NCBI GenBank assembly: GCA_900317625.1
Contig: ONHK01000001.1
Span: 1-64,000 of the forward strand
Reading direction: 5' to 3'
Source: an uncultured Treponema sp.
GTDB lineage: Bacteria; Spirochaetota; Spirochaetia; Treponematales; Treponemataceae
Length of the DNA stretch: 64,000 nt
Shown here piece after piece: positions 44,663 through 54,946 of this stretch. Numbering within the stretch: position 1 is the stretch's first letter; each line of letters begins with the position of its first letter. The notes under the pieces were generated by a model. The model searched no databases and had not been told where the DNA came from. It saw only the letters and a program-made list of their open reading frames with translations. Position numbers and translations under genes: made by a program.

Positions 44663-46630
44663 TTATTTATATCCTTCCGGTCCTTTTGAAAAATCTACAG
44701 AAGGCGGCTCATATTTTCCGCGTTTTGCAAAAGAATTTTCGTAATAGAACGTACAGTTTGAAACTTCTGTATGAACTTCATCAACAACATCCCGGACATA
44801 AATTTTTGTTCCAGGATACGTTATTCCCTCAACCTTGACTCTTCCGACTGTCTTTAAATCCCTAAGGTGAGCCTGAAGAGCCTCCACTTCCTTGTTTATT
44901 TCTTTTGATTCAGTGATGATTTCATTTTTACGCTCAATTGACTTCTTAAGATTTTCTTCCTTATCTTTAGGAAGAGAACGGCGAACTTTTTTCATGTTTT
45001 CCAAAGTTCCAATGTCAAGCTCAATATTTTCAAGTTCTTTTACAAGTTCACCTTGATGCTCTAGAAGTTCATCCAGCTTTTTCTTGGCGCGCGGGTCAAC
45101 ACCAACAGAAAGAGTTGTGGTAGCGCCACCACCAGGAGAACCTACTGTCCTTGCGCAAATTTCTTCCGTTGCAAAAAGTTTTCCGCCAGTAATCTGAGCC
45201 TTTTTTCCATAAAGAATAATATTTTTCATTGCCGTAACATCACAGTTCATAAGACTGTCTGTTGCAAAAAGATTTTCTTCAACTTCAATTTTTGTTTCCT
45301 GGACAAATTTGCACCAGAGAGATTTTCCGGCTTTTATAGAACCTTCGTTTTTTCCAAAAACACCCTGATGAATTATAATATCGCCATTTTCTGACTCAAT
45401 ATTGCATTTTCCAACAGAACCGCCAATATCAATTGAACCAGTAGCCCGGACATCAAATCCGTCATCGACAGAACCTTTGATAATAACAGAACCGACAAAC
45501 TTTATGTTTCCAGATTTTATGTTTACAGCATCCAAAGTAAGCATTGGCTCTACAGAAATTTTTCCATTTTCAAAAAGAACCTGACCATCACAGGAAGCTA
45601 AAATTGTAACGCCATCATTGTCAAAATGAACATTCTGTCCAAGCTGAACCTGAATATCTTTTCCGTTCTGGGCTTCAAGGTAATGACCGTACAGAGTTTT
45701 TCCGCCTTTTCCACGCGTAGCCGCGATTTTTGTCGCCAAAACCTGCCCTGTAACAACATTTTGGATATTGTTCAGTTCCTTAAAGTCAATATTTCCAGAA
45801 GCCGACTCCTGAGCCTTAATCTTTGTCTTGTCTGTTTCAAAATTATACTGAACATAAGCATCTTTTCCATTTTCAGGAAGTATTGCCGACGCAACTTCAT
45901 AAGGCGTTGAATAAACAGGATTGTCAACAAATTCGTTGATTTTTTCCTCGTTGATTCCAGCCCGAATTCCTTGAGCCTTCAAAGAACGTTCTATCAAATC
46001 AAATGTGCAGTCCGCACCACCCATTGCCGGCGGATCTACAGTGATTGTTCCGTGCATCTCATCTTTTGAGACATCAACAGAAACAAGTGCGTCTCCGGCA
46101 GCAATATGCTTATATGAACCAACAGTTTCATATTGTCCGTCTGTTCCATTTTTTATAAATTTATTGATAAGTTTTTCGTCAAAAGTTTCCGTGTCCGACC
46201 TTTTTACAGAATCAAGCACTTCCGCAACATCAACAGGACGACCTTTTCCAACTGGAAGAATAATTTTCAGCTTGATAGAAGAACCAAATCTATGAACATA
46301 AAAAAGTCCGTCCCGATTTTCCACAATCTGCTCTTCTTTAAATGTATTTTCATCAAACAAATCATCAGAAGCGGCTTTTCGTTTTGCTGCAACTGCCTCT
46401 GAATTCTGGTAAATGCGCAGTTTCCAGGGCTTTTTTCCGATTCCTAAAAAACCGTTGCTGCCTCTTTCAACAACTTCGTATTCAAGTCCGGTAAGTTTTG
46501 TGTCAAGCTGAACAGACGCATCCGCCAATGCTTCATCAACGCTGTCAGCATTTACTTCAACGCAGTTAAGCTGATTGTCCAGTTCGAGACGCTTTGACAT
46601 TTCTTCACGGATTTTTTCAAGTGAATACAT
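44663..46630 (-). CDS. FapA family protein (DUF342) with N-terminal Jag-N-like domain
   Basis: The 655-residue protein has an N-terminal Jag_N-like segment (ERGSNGFLGIGKKPWKLRIY, about residues 55-74). A central right-handed beta-helix follows, typical of FapA, with GSIDIGGSVGKCNIESENGD and FGKNEGSIKAGKSLWCKF, then a coiled coil (about 530-600) and a short end domain. FapA-type proteins are tied to flagellar assembly and polar or envelope localisation. It lies directly after the sigma-28-type gene (three-base gap). Confidence 0.8.
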   Translation of the reverse strand: MYSLEKIREEMSKRLELDNQLNCVEVNADSVDEALADASVQLDTKLTGLEYEVVERGSNGFLGIGKKPWKLRIYQNSEAVAAKRKAASDDLFDENTFKEEQIVENRDGLFYVHRFGSSIKLKIILPVGKGRPVDVAEVLDSVKRSDTETFDEKLINKFIKNGTDGQYETVGSYKHIAAGDALVSVDVSKDEMHGTITVDPPAMGGADCTFDLIERSLKAQGIRAGINEEKINEFVDNPVYSTPYEVASAILPENGKDAYVQYNFETDKTKIKAQESASGNIDFKELNNIQNVVTGQVLATKIAATRGKGGKTLYGHYLEAQNGKDIQVQLGQNVHFDNDGVTILASCDGQVLFENGKISVEPMLTLDAVNIKSGNIKFVGSVIIKGSVDDGFDVRATGSIDIGGSVGKCNIESENGDIIIHQGVFGKNEGSIKAGKSLWCKFVQETKIEVEENLFATDSLMNCDVTAMKNIILYGKKAQITGGKLFATEEICARTVGSPGGGATTTLSVGVDPRAKKKLDELLEHQGELVKELENIELDIGTLENMKKVRRSLPKDKEENLKKSIERKNEIITESKEINKEVEALQAHLRDLKTVGRVKVEGITYPGTKIYVRDVVDEVHTEVSNCTFYYENSFAKRGKYEPPSVDFSKGPEGYK

Positions 46631-46633
46631 TGC

Positions 46634-47461
46634 CTACATAATTCCTTTTCGCAGATTTGTAAGTTTCGCGCGCAAACGCAAATTAGCTTTTGTGTGCAGC
46701 TGAGAAATACGCGACTCACTTACTTCCAGAACTTCACCAATTTCCTTAAAAGTCAAATCTTCGTGGTAGTACAAGACAATCACCATTTTTTCTTTTTCAG
46801 GAAGCTCATTTATTGCCTGGATTATAACTTTTCTTATTTCTTCGCGTTCCGCAATCACATCAGGATTTAAGCTTGAAGGAGATTCTATTGAATCACCGAT
46901 CGACATGCTGTCAGAATCATCACCAGAATACCAGACTTCATTCAAAGAAAGGACGCTTGTTCCAGAAACTTTCATAACAGTCTTGTGATATTCGTCCTCG
47001 CTTATCTTTAGGGCACCGGCAATTTCTGAATCGCTCGCAGTTCTTCCAAGTTTTGCCTCAAGCTCAACAATTGTATCTTCTATTTCTCGGGATTTTTGGC
47101 GAACAGAACGAGGAACCCAGTCAATTTCCCGCAATTCATCAAAAATCGCACCACGGATTCGGGTTACAGCATAAGTTTTGAATTTTACACCTTTAGCAGG
47201 ATCATATTTATTTATCGCATCAAGAAGTCCGAACTGACCAAATCCAACAAGATCGTCAAATTCAACGCTGTTAGGCATTCCAACCGCAACTTTGCCGGCA
47301 ACATATTTTACAAGAGGCATATATTGCCGTATAAATTTGTCCCGAAGTTTAGTTGACTTTGTTTTATGGAATTCTTCCCACAACAAATCCTCTTCTTTTT
47401 CATCGTTGATAGATATTGCTGCGGATGTCTGATCTTTTTTTTCAGCTGTAATTTCGTCCAT
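46634..47461 (-). CDS. fliA: flagellar sigma factor FliA/WhiG type (sigma-28)
   Basis: The 275-residue protein has region 2 (KYVAGKVAVGMPNSVEFDDL and KFKTYAVTRIRGAIFDELR), region 3 (DWVPRSVRQKSREIE) and region 4 (VLYYHEDLTFKEIGEVLEVS, with SRISQLHTKA). It should direct transcription of late motility genes. AAGG precedes the ATG. I saw no clear sigma-28 promoter in this window. Confidence 0.93.
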   Translation of the reverse strand: MDEITAEKKDQTSAAISINDEKEEDLLWEEFHKTKSTKLRDKFIRQYMPLVKYVAGKVAVGMPNSVEFDDLVGFGQFGLLDAINKYDPAKGVKFKTYAVTRIRGAIFDELREIDWVPRSVRQKSREIEDTIVELEAKLGRTASDSEIAGALKISEDEYHKTVMKVSGTSVLSLNEVWYSGDDSDSMSIGDSIESPSSLNPDVIAEREEIRKVIIQAINELPEKEKMVIVLYYHEDLTFKEIGEVLEVSESRISQLHTKANLRLRAKLTNLRKGIM

Positions 47462-47476
47462 ATAAACCTTACCTTA

Positions 47477-48325
47477 TTAATTATCTTTTGAAAGCAAAGT
47501 GCTGATTGCCTTGGCCATAAGTTCTGCATCCTGACCGCTTGATTTTTCTTTTGAAGAACCGCCCGGAGAAGCAGAATTTGTATCTTTATTTTCTGAAAAA
47601 TTGGAATTTTCAACAAAACCGGAATTTTCTGAACCGCCAGCAGGCTGTGTTTCAGAAAGATTTTCCAGATCCGGCAAAATATCCAGAGTTTCAGAATCGT
47701 TTTCCGAATTATTAGACTCAGAAAAAGAAGAAGCTAAATCCATTTTTGATTTTTTCTCATCTGATTTCAGTTCTTCCACAGATTTTGATTCAACGCTGGA
47801 AATATTTGAAGGATTTTCCGCAAAATTCAAAGGAACAAATCCGCTGTTTCCAGACGACGAATTCTCATTTTTTACTTTTTGGGCCGCATCAGAATCCTTT
47901 TCCGGCTGAATATCATTCTGATGATTTTGCGAACCAGAATCAGTTTTGGCTTCTGGCATATTTTTTTCAACATCCTGCAAATCTTCACTGTTCAGCATCT
48001 GATGGTTTGAACCAACAAAAAACTGGGAGCCGCCATCTTCTGCGGGAAGCTCCTCATCTTGAATAACAATATCAACAGGCTGAGTTCCAGAAGAATTCTG
48101 CGCATTCTTATTTGTCTGCTCGGAAATATCCGCGGAATTCTCTGCAAAAACAAATTTTTGCGCAACAAACTGAATAACCACCGCAAGAATTCCAAATCCA
48201 ACAGCAAAACAAACAGCTATAAAAAAACGAACTCCAAATGTTCTTGCAACTGTATGAAAACTTGAAAAAATAGAAAGCAGAAAACCAAAAATTGAAAAAC
48301 CTGCAATGAATTTTAAATTTTTCAT
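47477..48325 (-). CDS. membrane protein with long disordered Ser/Asn/Glu-rich tail, unknown function
   Basis: The 282-residue protein has two predicted membrane helices in the first 60 residues (FIAGFSIFGFLLSIFSSF and FFIAVCFAVGFGILAVVI). About 220 residues follow that are dominated by Ser, Asn, Glu, Asp and Gln, with no fold motifs. GGGAGG lies before the ATG. It stands between flhG and the sigma-factor gene, where treponemal fla operons usually carry a poorly conserved gene. The function is not known. Confidence 0.6.
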   Translation of the reverse strand: MKNLKFIAGFSIFGFLLSIFSSFHTVARTFGVRFFIAVCFAVGFGILAVVIQFVAQKFVFAENSADISEQTNKNAQNSSGTQPVDIVIQDEELPAEDGGSQFFVGSNHQMLNSEDLQDVEKNMPEAKTDSGSQNHQNDIQPEKDSDAAQKVKNENSSSGNSGFVPLNFAENPSNISSVESKSVEELKSDEKKSKMDLASSFSESNNSENDSETLDILPDLENLSETQPAGGSENSGFVENSNFSENKDTNSASPGGSSKEKSSGQDAELMAKAISTLLSKDN

Positions 48326-48430
48326 TTTCCACCTCCCATTTAGAAAATCAAAACATAAAATATGCTAAAAAAACAGTTTAATTATATATCAAATACTGAC
48401 AAAAAGACAGAAAAAGTTTTTCAGAATCTT

Positions 48431-49330
48431 TTATCTCGATTTTTTTCCAAGAAATTTCTTCAAGAAAGAAGAAACGCCTTCATTTCCTGCATCTCCTGTT
48501 TTTTCAATTCTACCTACAATATGCTTAAGACACACCGAAGGTTTACAAGTCGGATTCACAACAATAAACGGTTTTTGCCGGATAACTGAAGCCTGGACAA
48601 TCGGATCATCATAGACATAACCGATATAATCCACTTTGTAGCCAAGAAACTGTCCAACAATAGTAATAATCCTATCAGAGATTCGTTTTCCCTCATCAGC
48701 GGAATGAACCCTGTTCACTAAAAGCTTAAGATTCACAGTGCGGTCTACAATTTCTGTTGTGATTATCTTTATTATTCCATAAGCATCCGTAATCGCAGTT
48801 GGTTCTGGAGTTGTAACAACATAAACCTCATCGGCCGCGGCAACAAACTGAAGCACATTGTTCGCAATTCCAGCGCCTGTATCAATGATAATTATATCAG
48901 CGTTTCCAAGTGTGCTGAACTGCTTTGCAAAATACTCAAGCTCTTCCTTGCTTAAATTTGCAATTTTTGAAAAACCGTTTGCACCGGCAATAAATTTTAT
49001 TCCGAATTCAGTGTCAAGAATAATTTCCTTCATTGTCTTTTTCTTGTTTATTACATGCATCAAATTGTACTGAGGAACAACGTTCAGCAAAACATTGACG
49101 TTCGCCATACCAAGGTCGCCATCAATAAGGATGACTTTTTTTCCAAGCTGAGCGTACGCAATTGCCATATTTACAGAAATATTTGTCTTTCCAACGCCGC
49201 CTTTGCCGCTTGTAATTGCAATTATGCGGGTTTTATGATTTTTTTCAGAGGAATTTCCTGTTTCTGAATCTTTTGGTTCTGCCAAACCGCCACTCAAAAG
49301 TTCACGCAAATCTTCTGCCTGTTCTTCCAT
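48431..49330 (-). CDS. flhG: FlhG/FleN, MinD-like ATPase of flagellar number control
   Basis: The 299-residue ParA/MinD family protein has the deviant Walker A ITSGKGGVGKTNISVN, DGDLGMANVNVLLN and IIIDTGAGIANNVL. The C-terminal amphipathic end (VSSFLKKFLGKKSR) probably binds membrane. FlhG pairs with FlhF, encoded immediately upstream (two-base gap), to set flagellar number and place. Start ATG at 49330. Confidence 0.9.
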   Translation of the reverse strand: MEEQAEDLRELLSGGLAEPKDSETGNSSEKNHKTRIIAITSGKGGVGKTNISVNMAIAYAQLGKKVILIDGDLGMANVNVLLNVVPQYNLMHVINKKKTMKEIILDTEFGIKFIAGANGFSKIANLSKEELEYFAKQFSTLGNADIIIIDTGAGIANNVLQFVAAADEVYVVTTPEPTAITDAYGIIKIITTEIVDRTVNLKLLVNRVHSADEGKRISDRIITIVGQFLGYKVDYIGYVYDDPIVQASVIRQKPFIVVNPTCKPSVCLKHIVGRIEKTGDAGNEGVSSFLKKFLGKKSR

Positions 49331-49332
49331 AC

Positions 49333-50595
49333 TTAATTAACTCCAAATTTATCTTCAATGTGAATTCTATCAACTTTAAAACCCATCATCCTTATCAAAA
49401 AATAAAAGACATTCGCTTTTTCTATACAACCGGCCGCTTTTTGCCCGGTTGTAAGATACGAAATATTTTTATTCTTTTCCCATATTACAGAAATTACATT
49501 TCCATACTGATTTGACTCATCACATTTAGTAATTATAACAGAATTATAGCCAAATGGCTCGTAATTTCTCATTATATTTATTAAATCACGCGATTTTGTT
49601 GAAGCCATCACCGCAAGATATACATCGGGATTCATTCCCGGAACATCAAGGGTTTCTTTCATTGAACCGATATGAGCTGAATCGTTCGGACTGTATCCAC
49701 TCGTATCAATGAAAATCGCATCCACATGGTCTTTTACATCCTCATAAATTTTCTGCACATCGCTTGCATTTTCAGCCTTTAAAACCTGAAGATTAAAAAG
49801 AAGTCCGAATTTTGCAAGCTGCTCCTGAGCTCCAACCCTCATTGTGTCAGTTGTTATAAAGCAAAGCTCAACTTTCCGATCCTGTTTTTTTGCAGACATT
49901 ACATACTGAGCCGCGAGTTTTACAAGTGTTGTTGTTTTTCCAACACCAGTCGGTCCTACAATAATCACAACATGAGGATTTCTGTGAACTTTTTCCGGCG
50001 CGATATTTATTGACTCGCCAATCCAGTCTATTACAACGCGCTGAACATAATCCGTATCTTCCAGCTGTTCAAGGGAAAGACCTTTCAGTTTTTCTGTTAT
50101 ATGCCTGCAATAAGGAATGGAAAAATCATTGTCAGCAAGAAGATTCTGAATCATTTCTATTGAAGGATGAATTTCATTTCCAGAAGCAGAAGCCGGTTTT
50201 GCCTGACTCAACGAATTTTTCAGCTCCTCAATTGACTTCTTTATTTCATTTAGCTGGGCATTATCTGTTTTAGGAACAGTAACCACAGGAGAAGATGAAT
50301 TTAAATTCGGATCAAGCGACTGAATTGCCATAGAACGCAAAAAGCTGTCCTTATTCCGCATAAAAGAGTCAACATCAGACGCATACGCGGGCGAAGAATT
50401 ATTCCGGTGCTTTACAACATAAGTAACCTCAACGCCTTCTTCGTTTATAAGCCCAAAACAGCGTGTCTTTAAAACCTGTTTTTTGTTTATTATCTCATAA
50501 TCGTTCTGATATTTGCGGTAAAGTTTTTCCTTGGCTTCCTGCATACTTTTTGCATAAACTGTCTGCGCAGGCTCATTTATATTTCTTTCCATCAT
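49333..50595 (-). CDS. flhF: FlhF, SRP-type GTPase of flagellar placement
   Basis: The 420-residue protein has a variable basic N-terminal region and a middle N-like helical domain. The SRP-family GTPase domain holds VGPTGVGKTTTLVKLAAQY, FITTDTMRVGAQEQL, FIDTSGYSPND and VIITKCDES. It directs early basal-body proteins to the flagellation site. It lies between flhA and flhG in the usual order. Confidence 0.92.
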   Translation of the reverse strand: MMERNINEPAQTVYAKSMQEAKEKLYRKYQNDYEIINKKQVLKTRCFGLINEEGVEVTYVVKHRNNSSPAYASDVDSFMRNKDSFLRSMAIQSLDPNLNSSSPVVTVPKTDNAQLNEIKKSIEELKNSLSQAKPASASGNEIHPSIEMIQNLLADNDFSIPYCRHITEKLKGLSLEQLEDTDYVQRVVIDWIGESINIAPEKVHRNPHVVIIVGPTGVGKTTTLVKLAAQYVMSAKKQDRKVELCFITTDTMRVGAQEQLAKFGLLFNLQVLKAENASDVQKIYEDVKDHVDAIFIDTSGYSPNDSAHIGSMKETLDVPGMNPDVYLAVMASTKSRDLINIMRNYEPFGYNSVIITKCDESNQYGNVISVIWEKNKNISYLTTGQKAAGCIEKANVFYFLIRMMGFKVDRIHIEDKFGVN

Positions 50596-50601
50596 ACCGG
50601 T

Positions 50602-52728
50602 CTATTCCTCATACGCTATTTCGCCAAGAACTTCTACTGCAACATGGCTTCGGGCCGCATTGACTTCTTCCGCAGCAAGAACCACAACTCCAGGCATTTC
50701 AATATCTATAGAATCATGAACGAGCATTCTTATTGACCCCGGACAAAGAATTATTGGCATATATCCCATTACGCTTACATTTTTGATTGTATTGCTGACT
50801 GCATTAATCCACTTTCTATTGTCAGCAGGATCCAAAGCTAAAATCGGACCTGAACCATCCTCTGGATATTGTGCATGATTAAAAAGAAGCTCGCACCATC
50901 CTTGGCTCAAATTTATCAGCCGAAGTTTTCCATCATTATCCGCATACTGAAGACAAATCTGGCTTCCAAGAGCAACACGCACAGCATCAATAAGTTTCCA
51001 TGTAACGCGGGTATACAATCCATTGTTTGAAATCGCCTCCAGAATCGTGACTGTATTGCGGATTGAAACTTTTTCCTTAAGAAGACCACGAAGGATTTTT
51101 TCAATTTCACCGATTGAAAATTTATGGTCGCCGGAAAGAATTTCATCAACAATAATCTGGTTATCTTTTTTAGTCTGCTCAAGAATAAGATTAACTTCCT
51201 GACGTCCAAGAATATCAGCGGCATTATTTTTTATTATTTCCGTAAGATGAGTTGCAATGATTGTGGGAGCATCAACAACTGTGTATCCGGCCTGCTCGGC
51301 GTCAGAGCGCTGGTCTTCTGGAAGCCAAATAGCCGGCATTCCAAAAGCAGGATCTTTTGTAGGCTCGCCTTTAAGAACTTCTGTAACCGCACCAGTATTC
51401 ATGCACATATAATATCCCAGGCGGACTTGACTTCTTCCGACAGGAATTCCACGGATTTTAAAGCAATATTCGTTCGGCTCAAGATTCATGTTATCAACAA
51501 TGCGGATTTTCGGAACTGGAAGCCCCATATCCAAGGCAGCCTCACGCCGGATTCTTGAAATCCGTTCAACGAGCTCCGCGCCTTTTTCCTTGTCAACAAG
51601 CGGAATCAGCGCAAAGCCAATTTCCAGGCACAGCGGATCTAGCGGGGCAACCGCATCCTGCTCCGGATTATTCTGTGATTTTTTACCGTTTGCCGCCTCA
51701 GCCTTTTTCTGCGCCTCAAGAATCTTTTCCTTTTCTTTTTGCTTGGAAAGCCTGAAACCAAAATAGAAAAACGCCGCACCAACAGGAATCAAAAGGAACT
51801 GGGTTCCACCACGGAAAACAATTCCCATCGCCGCCAGAACTCCACCGATAATCTCGTAAATTGTTCCGGCAATTGAAAATTCCTTGATAACTTTTTCATC
51901 GAGCGTATCTTTGGATTTGTCAGCTGTAACAAGAATACCAGTTGCAAAAGAAAGCATAAGCGACGGCATCTGGCTAAGAAGGCCATCACCAATAGTAAGG
52001 CGCGTGTAAACTTCAAGAGCTTCTGTAAAAGAAAGATGATGATAAACCATTCCTACGATAAAACCGCCCACCAGATTTATGACAGTAATAAAAATTCCGG
52101 CTTTCACATTTCCTGAAACAAATTTTGAGGAACCGTCCATATTTGAATAAAAGTCAATATCGCGGCGGAGCTGCTCTTTCTGAAAATTCGCCTCTTCTTC
52201 CGTAATGTAGCCATTTGAAAGCTGATTGTCGATATCAAGCTGCTTTACCTGCATGGAATCAAGCGTGAATCTTGCAGCAACTTCAGAAACGCGTCCTGCA
52301 CCTTTTGTGATTACAACAATCTGGACAACAATAAGAATTATAAAAATTACAAAACCAATGACAAGACTGTTTCCGGCAACAATATCCGCAAATGCCTGAA
52401 CCATTGCGCTTTGAGTTTTTGCGAGCGCATTAACATTATTTCCCTCTGCTGAAAGAATCAACCTTGTAGAAGAAATGTTGATTCCAAGACCAAACAATGT
52501 GACAAACAAAATTATCTGCGGAAACGACGACAAATCAGAGGCGCGCGGAGTATACACAACCGTAAGAAGCACCAGAAGCGCCACTGCCAGATTTATAATC
52601 ATGAGAAAATCTATAAATACTTTTGGAATCGGAATAATGAGCAAAAGAACCGCCACAACCGCAAAAATGCCAATCATGTTGGTTCTAATGAAAGTTAATA
52701 CCTTTCCCCTGCCATTTTCGTTTGCCAT
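50602..52728 (-). CDS. flhA: FlhA, flagellar type III export gate protein
   Basis: The 708-residue protein has seven to eight N-terminal membrane helices, the FHIPEP-type cytoplasmic loop (TRLTIGDGLLSQMPSLMLSF) and a large C-terminal cytoplasmic domain (from about residue 345) that docks export chaperones. Motifs and length are usual for FlhA. The N-terminal charged start overlaps no other gene. Confidence 0.95.
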   Translation of the reverse strand: MANENGRGKVLTFIRTNMIGIFAVVAVLLLIIPIPKVFIDFLMIINLAVALLVLLTVVYTPRASDLSSFPQIILFVTLFGLGINISSTRLILSAEGNNVNALAKTQSAMVQAFADIVAGNSLVIGFVIFIILIVVQIVVITKGAGRVSEVAARFTLDSMQVKQLDIDNQLSNGYITEEEANFQKEQLRRDIDFYSNMDGSSKFVSGNVKAGIFITVINLVGGFIVGMVYHHLSFTEALEVYTRLTIGDGLLSQMPSLMLSFATGILVTADKSKDTLDEKVIKEFSIAGTIYEIIGGVLAAMGIVFRGGTQFLLIPVGAAFFYFGFRLSKQKEKEKILEAQKKAEAANGKKSQNNPEQDAVAPLDPLCLEIGFALIPLVDKEKGAELVERISRIRREAALDMGLPVPKIRIVDNMNLEPNEYCFKIRGIPVGRSQVRLGYYMCMNTGAVTEVLKGEPTKDPAFGMPAIWLPEDQRSDAEQAGYTVVDAPTIIATHLTEIIKNNAADILGRQEVNLILEQTKKDNQIIVDEILSGDHKFSIGEIEKILRGLLKEKVSIRNTVTILEAISNNGLYTRVTWKLIDAVRVALGSQICLQYADNDGKLRLINLSQGWCELLFNHAQYPEDGSGPILALDPADNRKWINAVSNTIKNVSVMGYMPIILCPGSIRMLVHDSIDIEMPGVVVLAAEEVNAARSHVAVEVLGEIAYEE

Positions 52729-52753
52729 CAGTCCCCACCCAGCAAATTACTCA

Positions 52754-53851
52754 TTATTTTTTAGGAGCAAATTTTACAACTTCTGCATAAATTTGCGCTA
52801 TTATCTGAAAATAATCTTCTGGTATTATATCACCAACCTCTGTTCTTGTATAGAGTTCACGCGCCATAGGCTTATTTTCTACTATTGGAACAGAATTTTC
52901 AGACGCAATCCGTCTCATCATAAGCGCAATCTCATCTTCGCCTTTCGCTGTAATCTGAGGCGCAGGAGTTGCTTCCGTATCATACTTTAAAGAAACCGCA
53001 AAATGCGTAGGGTTCGTGATTACAACATCGGATTCACTTACAGCTTTCGGAATATTTTGACGCGCCATCTGCATCGCACGCTGCCGGATACGGGATTTTA
53101 CCTCAGGATCGCCTTCCATCTCTTTATATTCCTGCTTCACTTCAAATTTTGTCATTTTCATTGATTCCATAAACTCACGCTTCTGGACAAAATAATCTGG
53201 AACCGCTATTACAATAAAAAGGACAGCTGTAACAACAAGAATCGTTCCAATCATCCTTGAAATGCTAAAAACCGCCTGGACAATGCTTTTATTCTGTATT
53301 TCCATCAAAAGAACAGGAATATCTTTTCTGATTAAAAAAAATGAAATAGCAATAATCAGAAAAACTTTTCCAATCGACTTAAGAACATTAAAAATTCCCT
53401 TGAACGAAAAAAGAGTATTTTTAAAATACTGGGCAAAATTTGGAAGAATTTTTGAAAACTTCGGCTCAATTGCCTTTGTTGAAAAAATAAATCCCTGATT
53501 CTGGATTATATTTCCGGCAATTCCAAAAACAACTCCTGTAAGCGCAACAGGAACAACGATTTTGGCAAATTTTTCAGCAAAAATATAAAAATAAGACGCG
53601 TTTTTTACATCGCCATCATTTATATGATTAAAAAAAAAGCGCATAACATCGGCACATTCAATAAGAATCCGTTTTGCAAGCACAAAAAGTGTCATCAACG
53701 CAAAAAAGAACACAATTGAACTGTTCAAATCTGAACTTTTTGCAATTCTTCCCTCTTCACGCGCCTTCCGGAGCTTATATTCCGATGGTTCTTCTGTCCG
53801 ACCTTCATCCTCTGCGGCAAACCACTGAAGGTCAATCTGTTCAAAACTCAT
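52754..53851 (-). CDS. flhB: FlhB, flagellar export switch protein
   Basis: The 365-residue protein has four membrane helices and a cytoplasmic domain carrying the autocleavage site VVITNPTHFAVSLKYD (Asn-Pro-Thr-His), so substrate-specificity switching should be normal. The N-terminal TEEPSEYKLRKAREEG is typical. Its start overlaps the fliR stop by four bases. Confidence 0.95.
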   Translation of the reverse strand: MSFEQIDLQWFAAEDEGRTEEPSEYKLRKAREEGRIAKSSDLNSSIVFFFALMTLFVLAKRILIECADVMRFFFNHINDGDVKNASYFYIFAEKFAKIVVPVALTGVVFGIAGNIIQNQGFIFSTKAIEPKFSKILPNFAQYFKNTLFSFKGIFNVLKSIGKVFLIIAISFFLIRKDIPVLLMEIQNKSIVQAVFSISRMIGTILVVTAVLFIVIAVPDYFVQKREFMESMKMTKFEVKQEYKEMEGDPEVKSRIRQRAMQMARQNIPKAVSESDVVITNPTHFAVSLKYDTEATPAPQITAKGEDEIALMMRRIASENSVPIVENKPMARELYTRTEVGDIIPEDYFQIIAQIYAEVVKFAPKK

Positions 53852-54657
53852 TTTTGACCTCCAACAAGACTAAGCATCCTTATAAGTTCATTCAGCCCTG
53901 TATTGAACGAACGCAAAAAGAAATCACACAAAGGCTGAAAAATCATTACAATCAGCAAAAAAGAAAGCAGAATCATCACCGGAAAACCTTCGCTCATAAG
54001 ATTCATCTGCGGAGCCGCCTTGGAAAGCAGTCCAGTACAAACTGAAATAAGCACAAGAGTTCCCATAATCGGAAGCGCAATCACAAATGCGTCGGCAAAA
54101 AGATTTGAAAGCCCTTTCAGAAGAAATTTCACAACAGATTCCCTGCCATCAACAAGTGAAAAAACGTTCAAGGAAATAAAAGTCTGCTTCAAGCCATTCA
54201 AAAAAAGTTTCTGAAACCAATGATCCTGAAGAAAAACAAGAATCGCCGCAAAATTAAAAAACTGCCCAAGAAGCGGATTTTCAACCTGACTCAAGGAATC
54301 ATAGACCGCCGCCGCAGAAAATCCCATCTGGAACGCAAAAAACTGAGCCGCCGTACTGAACGCCGCAAAAATTATTGAAACATAAAAACCGATAATAACG
54401 CCGATCAAAGCCTCTCCAATCAAAAGAAGAACGTAATTCATGCTAAATGCACCGTCTCCCTGAATCCATGCCGAATATGCGGAAAAATCAACAAAACCAA
54501 GCATAAGATAAGACATATATCCAATCAGAGCAATTTTTGCAGTCCGGGAAACAGATCTCATAGAAAAAAGTGGCAATGTAAAAATCAGACCGGCGCACCT
54601 TGCGGCAACAAGAAGAAATACTGGCGCAGAATTTACAATTTCATCAACCATATTCAT
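53848..54657 (-). CDS. fliR: FliR, flagellar export gate protein
   Basis: The 269-residue protein has about six membrane helices, with LVAARCAGLIFTLPLFSM near the start and QMGFSAAAVYDSLSQVENP in the middle, as in FliR. It builds the export pore with FliP and FliQ, encoded just upstream (two-base gap to fliQ). Confidence 0.93.
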   Translation of the reverse strand: MNMVDEIVNSAPVFLLVAARCAGLIFTLPLFSMRSVSRTAKIALIGYMSYLMLGFVDFSAYSAWIQGDGAFSMNYVLLLIGEALIGVIIGFYVSIIFAAFSTAAQFFAFQMGFSAAAVYDSLSQVENPLLGQFFNFAAILVFLQDHWFQKLFLNGLKQTFISLNVFSLVDGRESVVKFLLKGLSNLFADAFVIALPIMGTLVLISVCTGLLSKAAPQMNLMSEGFPVMILLSFLLIVMIFQPLCDFFLRSFNTGLNELIRMLSLVGGQK

Positions 54658-54659
54658 GA

Positions 54660-54929
54660 TTATTTTGCAATCTCAGGAATCATCTGAAAAAGAGAAACCG
54701 TATAATTCCTCAAATCAGAAAACATCCAGCCGCTTAAAAGCAAAATCACCAGAAGAATTCCCACCAGCTTCGGAAGAAATGTCAACGTCTGTTCCTGAAT
54801 CGAAGTTACCGCCTGAAAAATAGCCACAATAAGACCAATCACAAGAGCAACTCCAAGCGGAGGCGCAATCAAAATAAGAATCTGGATTATACTGTCACGC
54901 ATGAGACTTACAATCTGACCGATAGACAA
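54660..54929 (-). CDS. fliQ: FliQ, flagellar export gate protein
   Basis: The 89-residue protein has two membrane helices. Its sequence PPLGVALVIGLIVAIFQAVT followed by SIQEQTLTFLPK is the FliQ signature. It lies between fliP and fliR in the usual order. Confidence 0.93.
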   Translation of the reverse strand: MSIGQIVSLMRDSIIQILILIAPPLGVALVIGLIVAIFQAVTSIQEQTLTFLPKLVGILLVILLLSGWMFSDLRNYTVSLFQMIPEIAK

Positions 54930-54946
54930 AACCTACCTCCCGAAAA

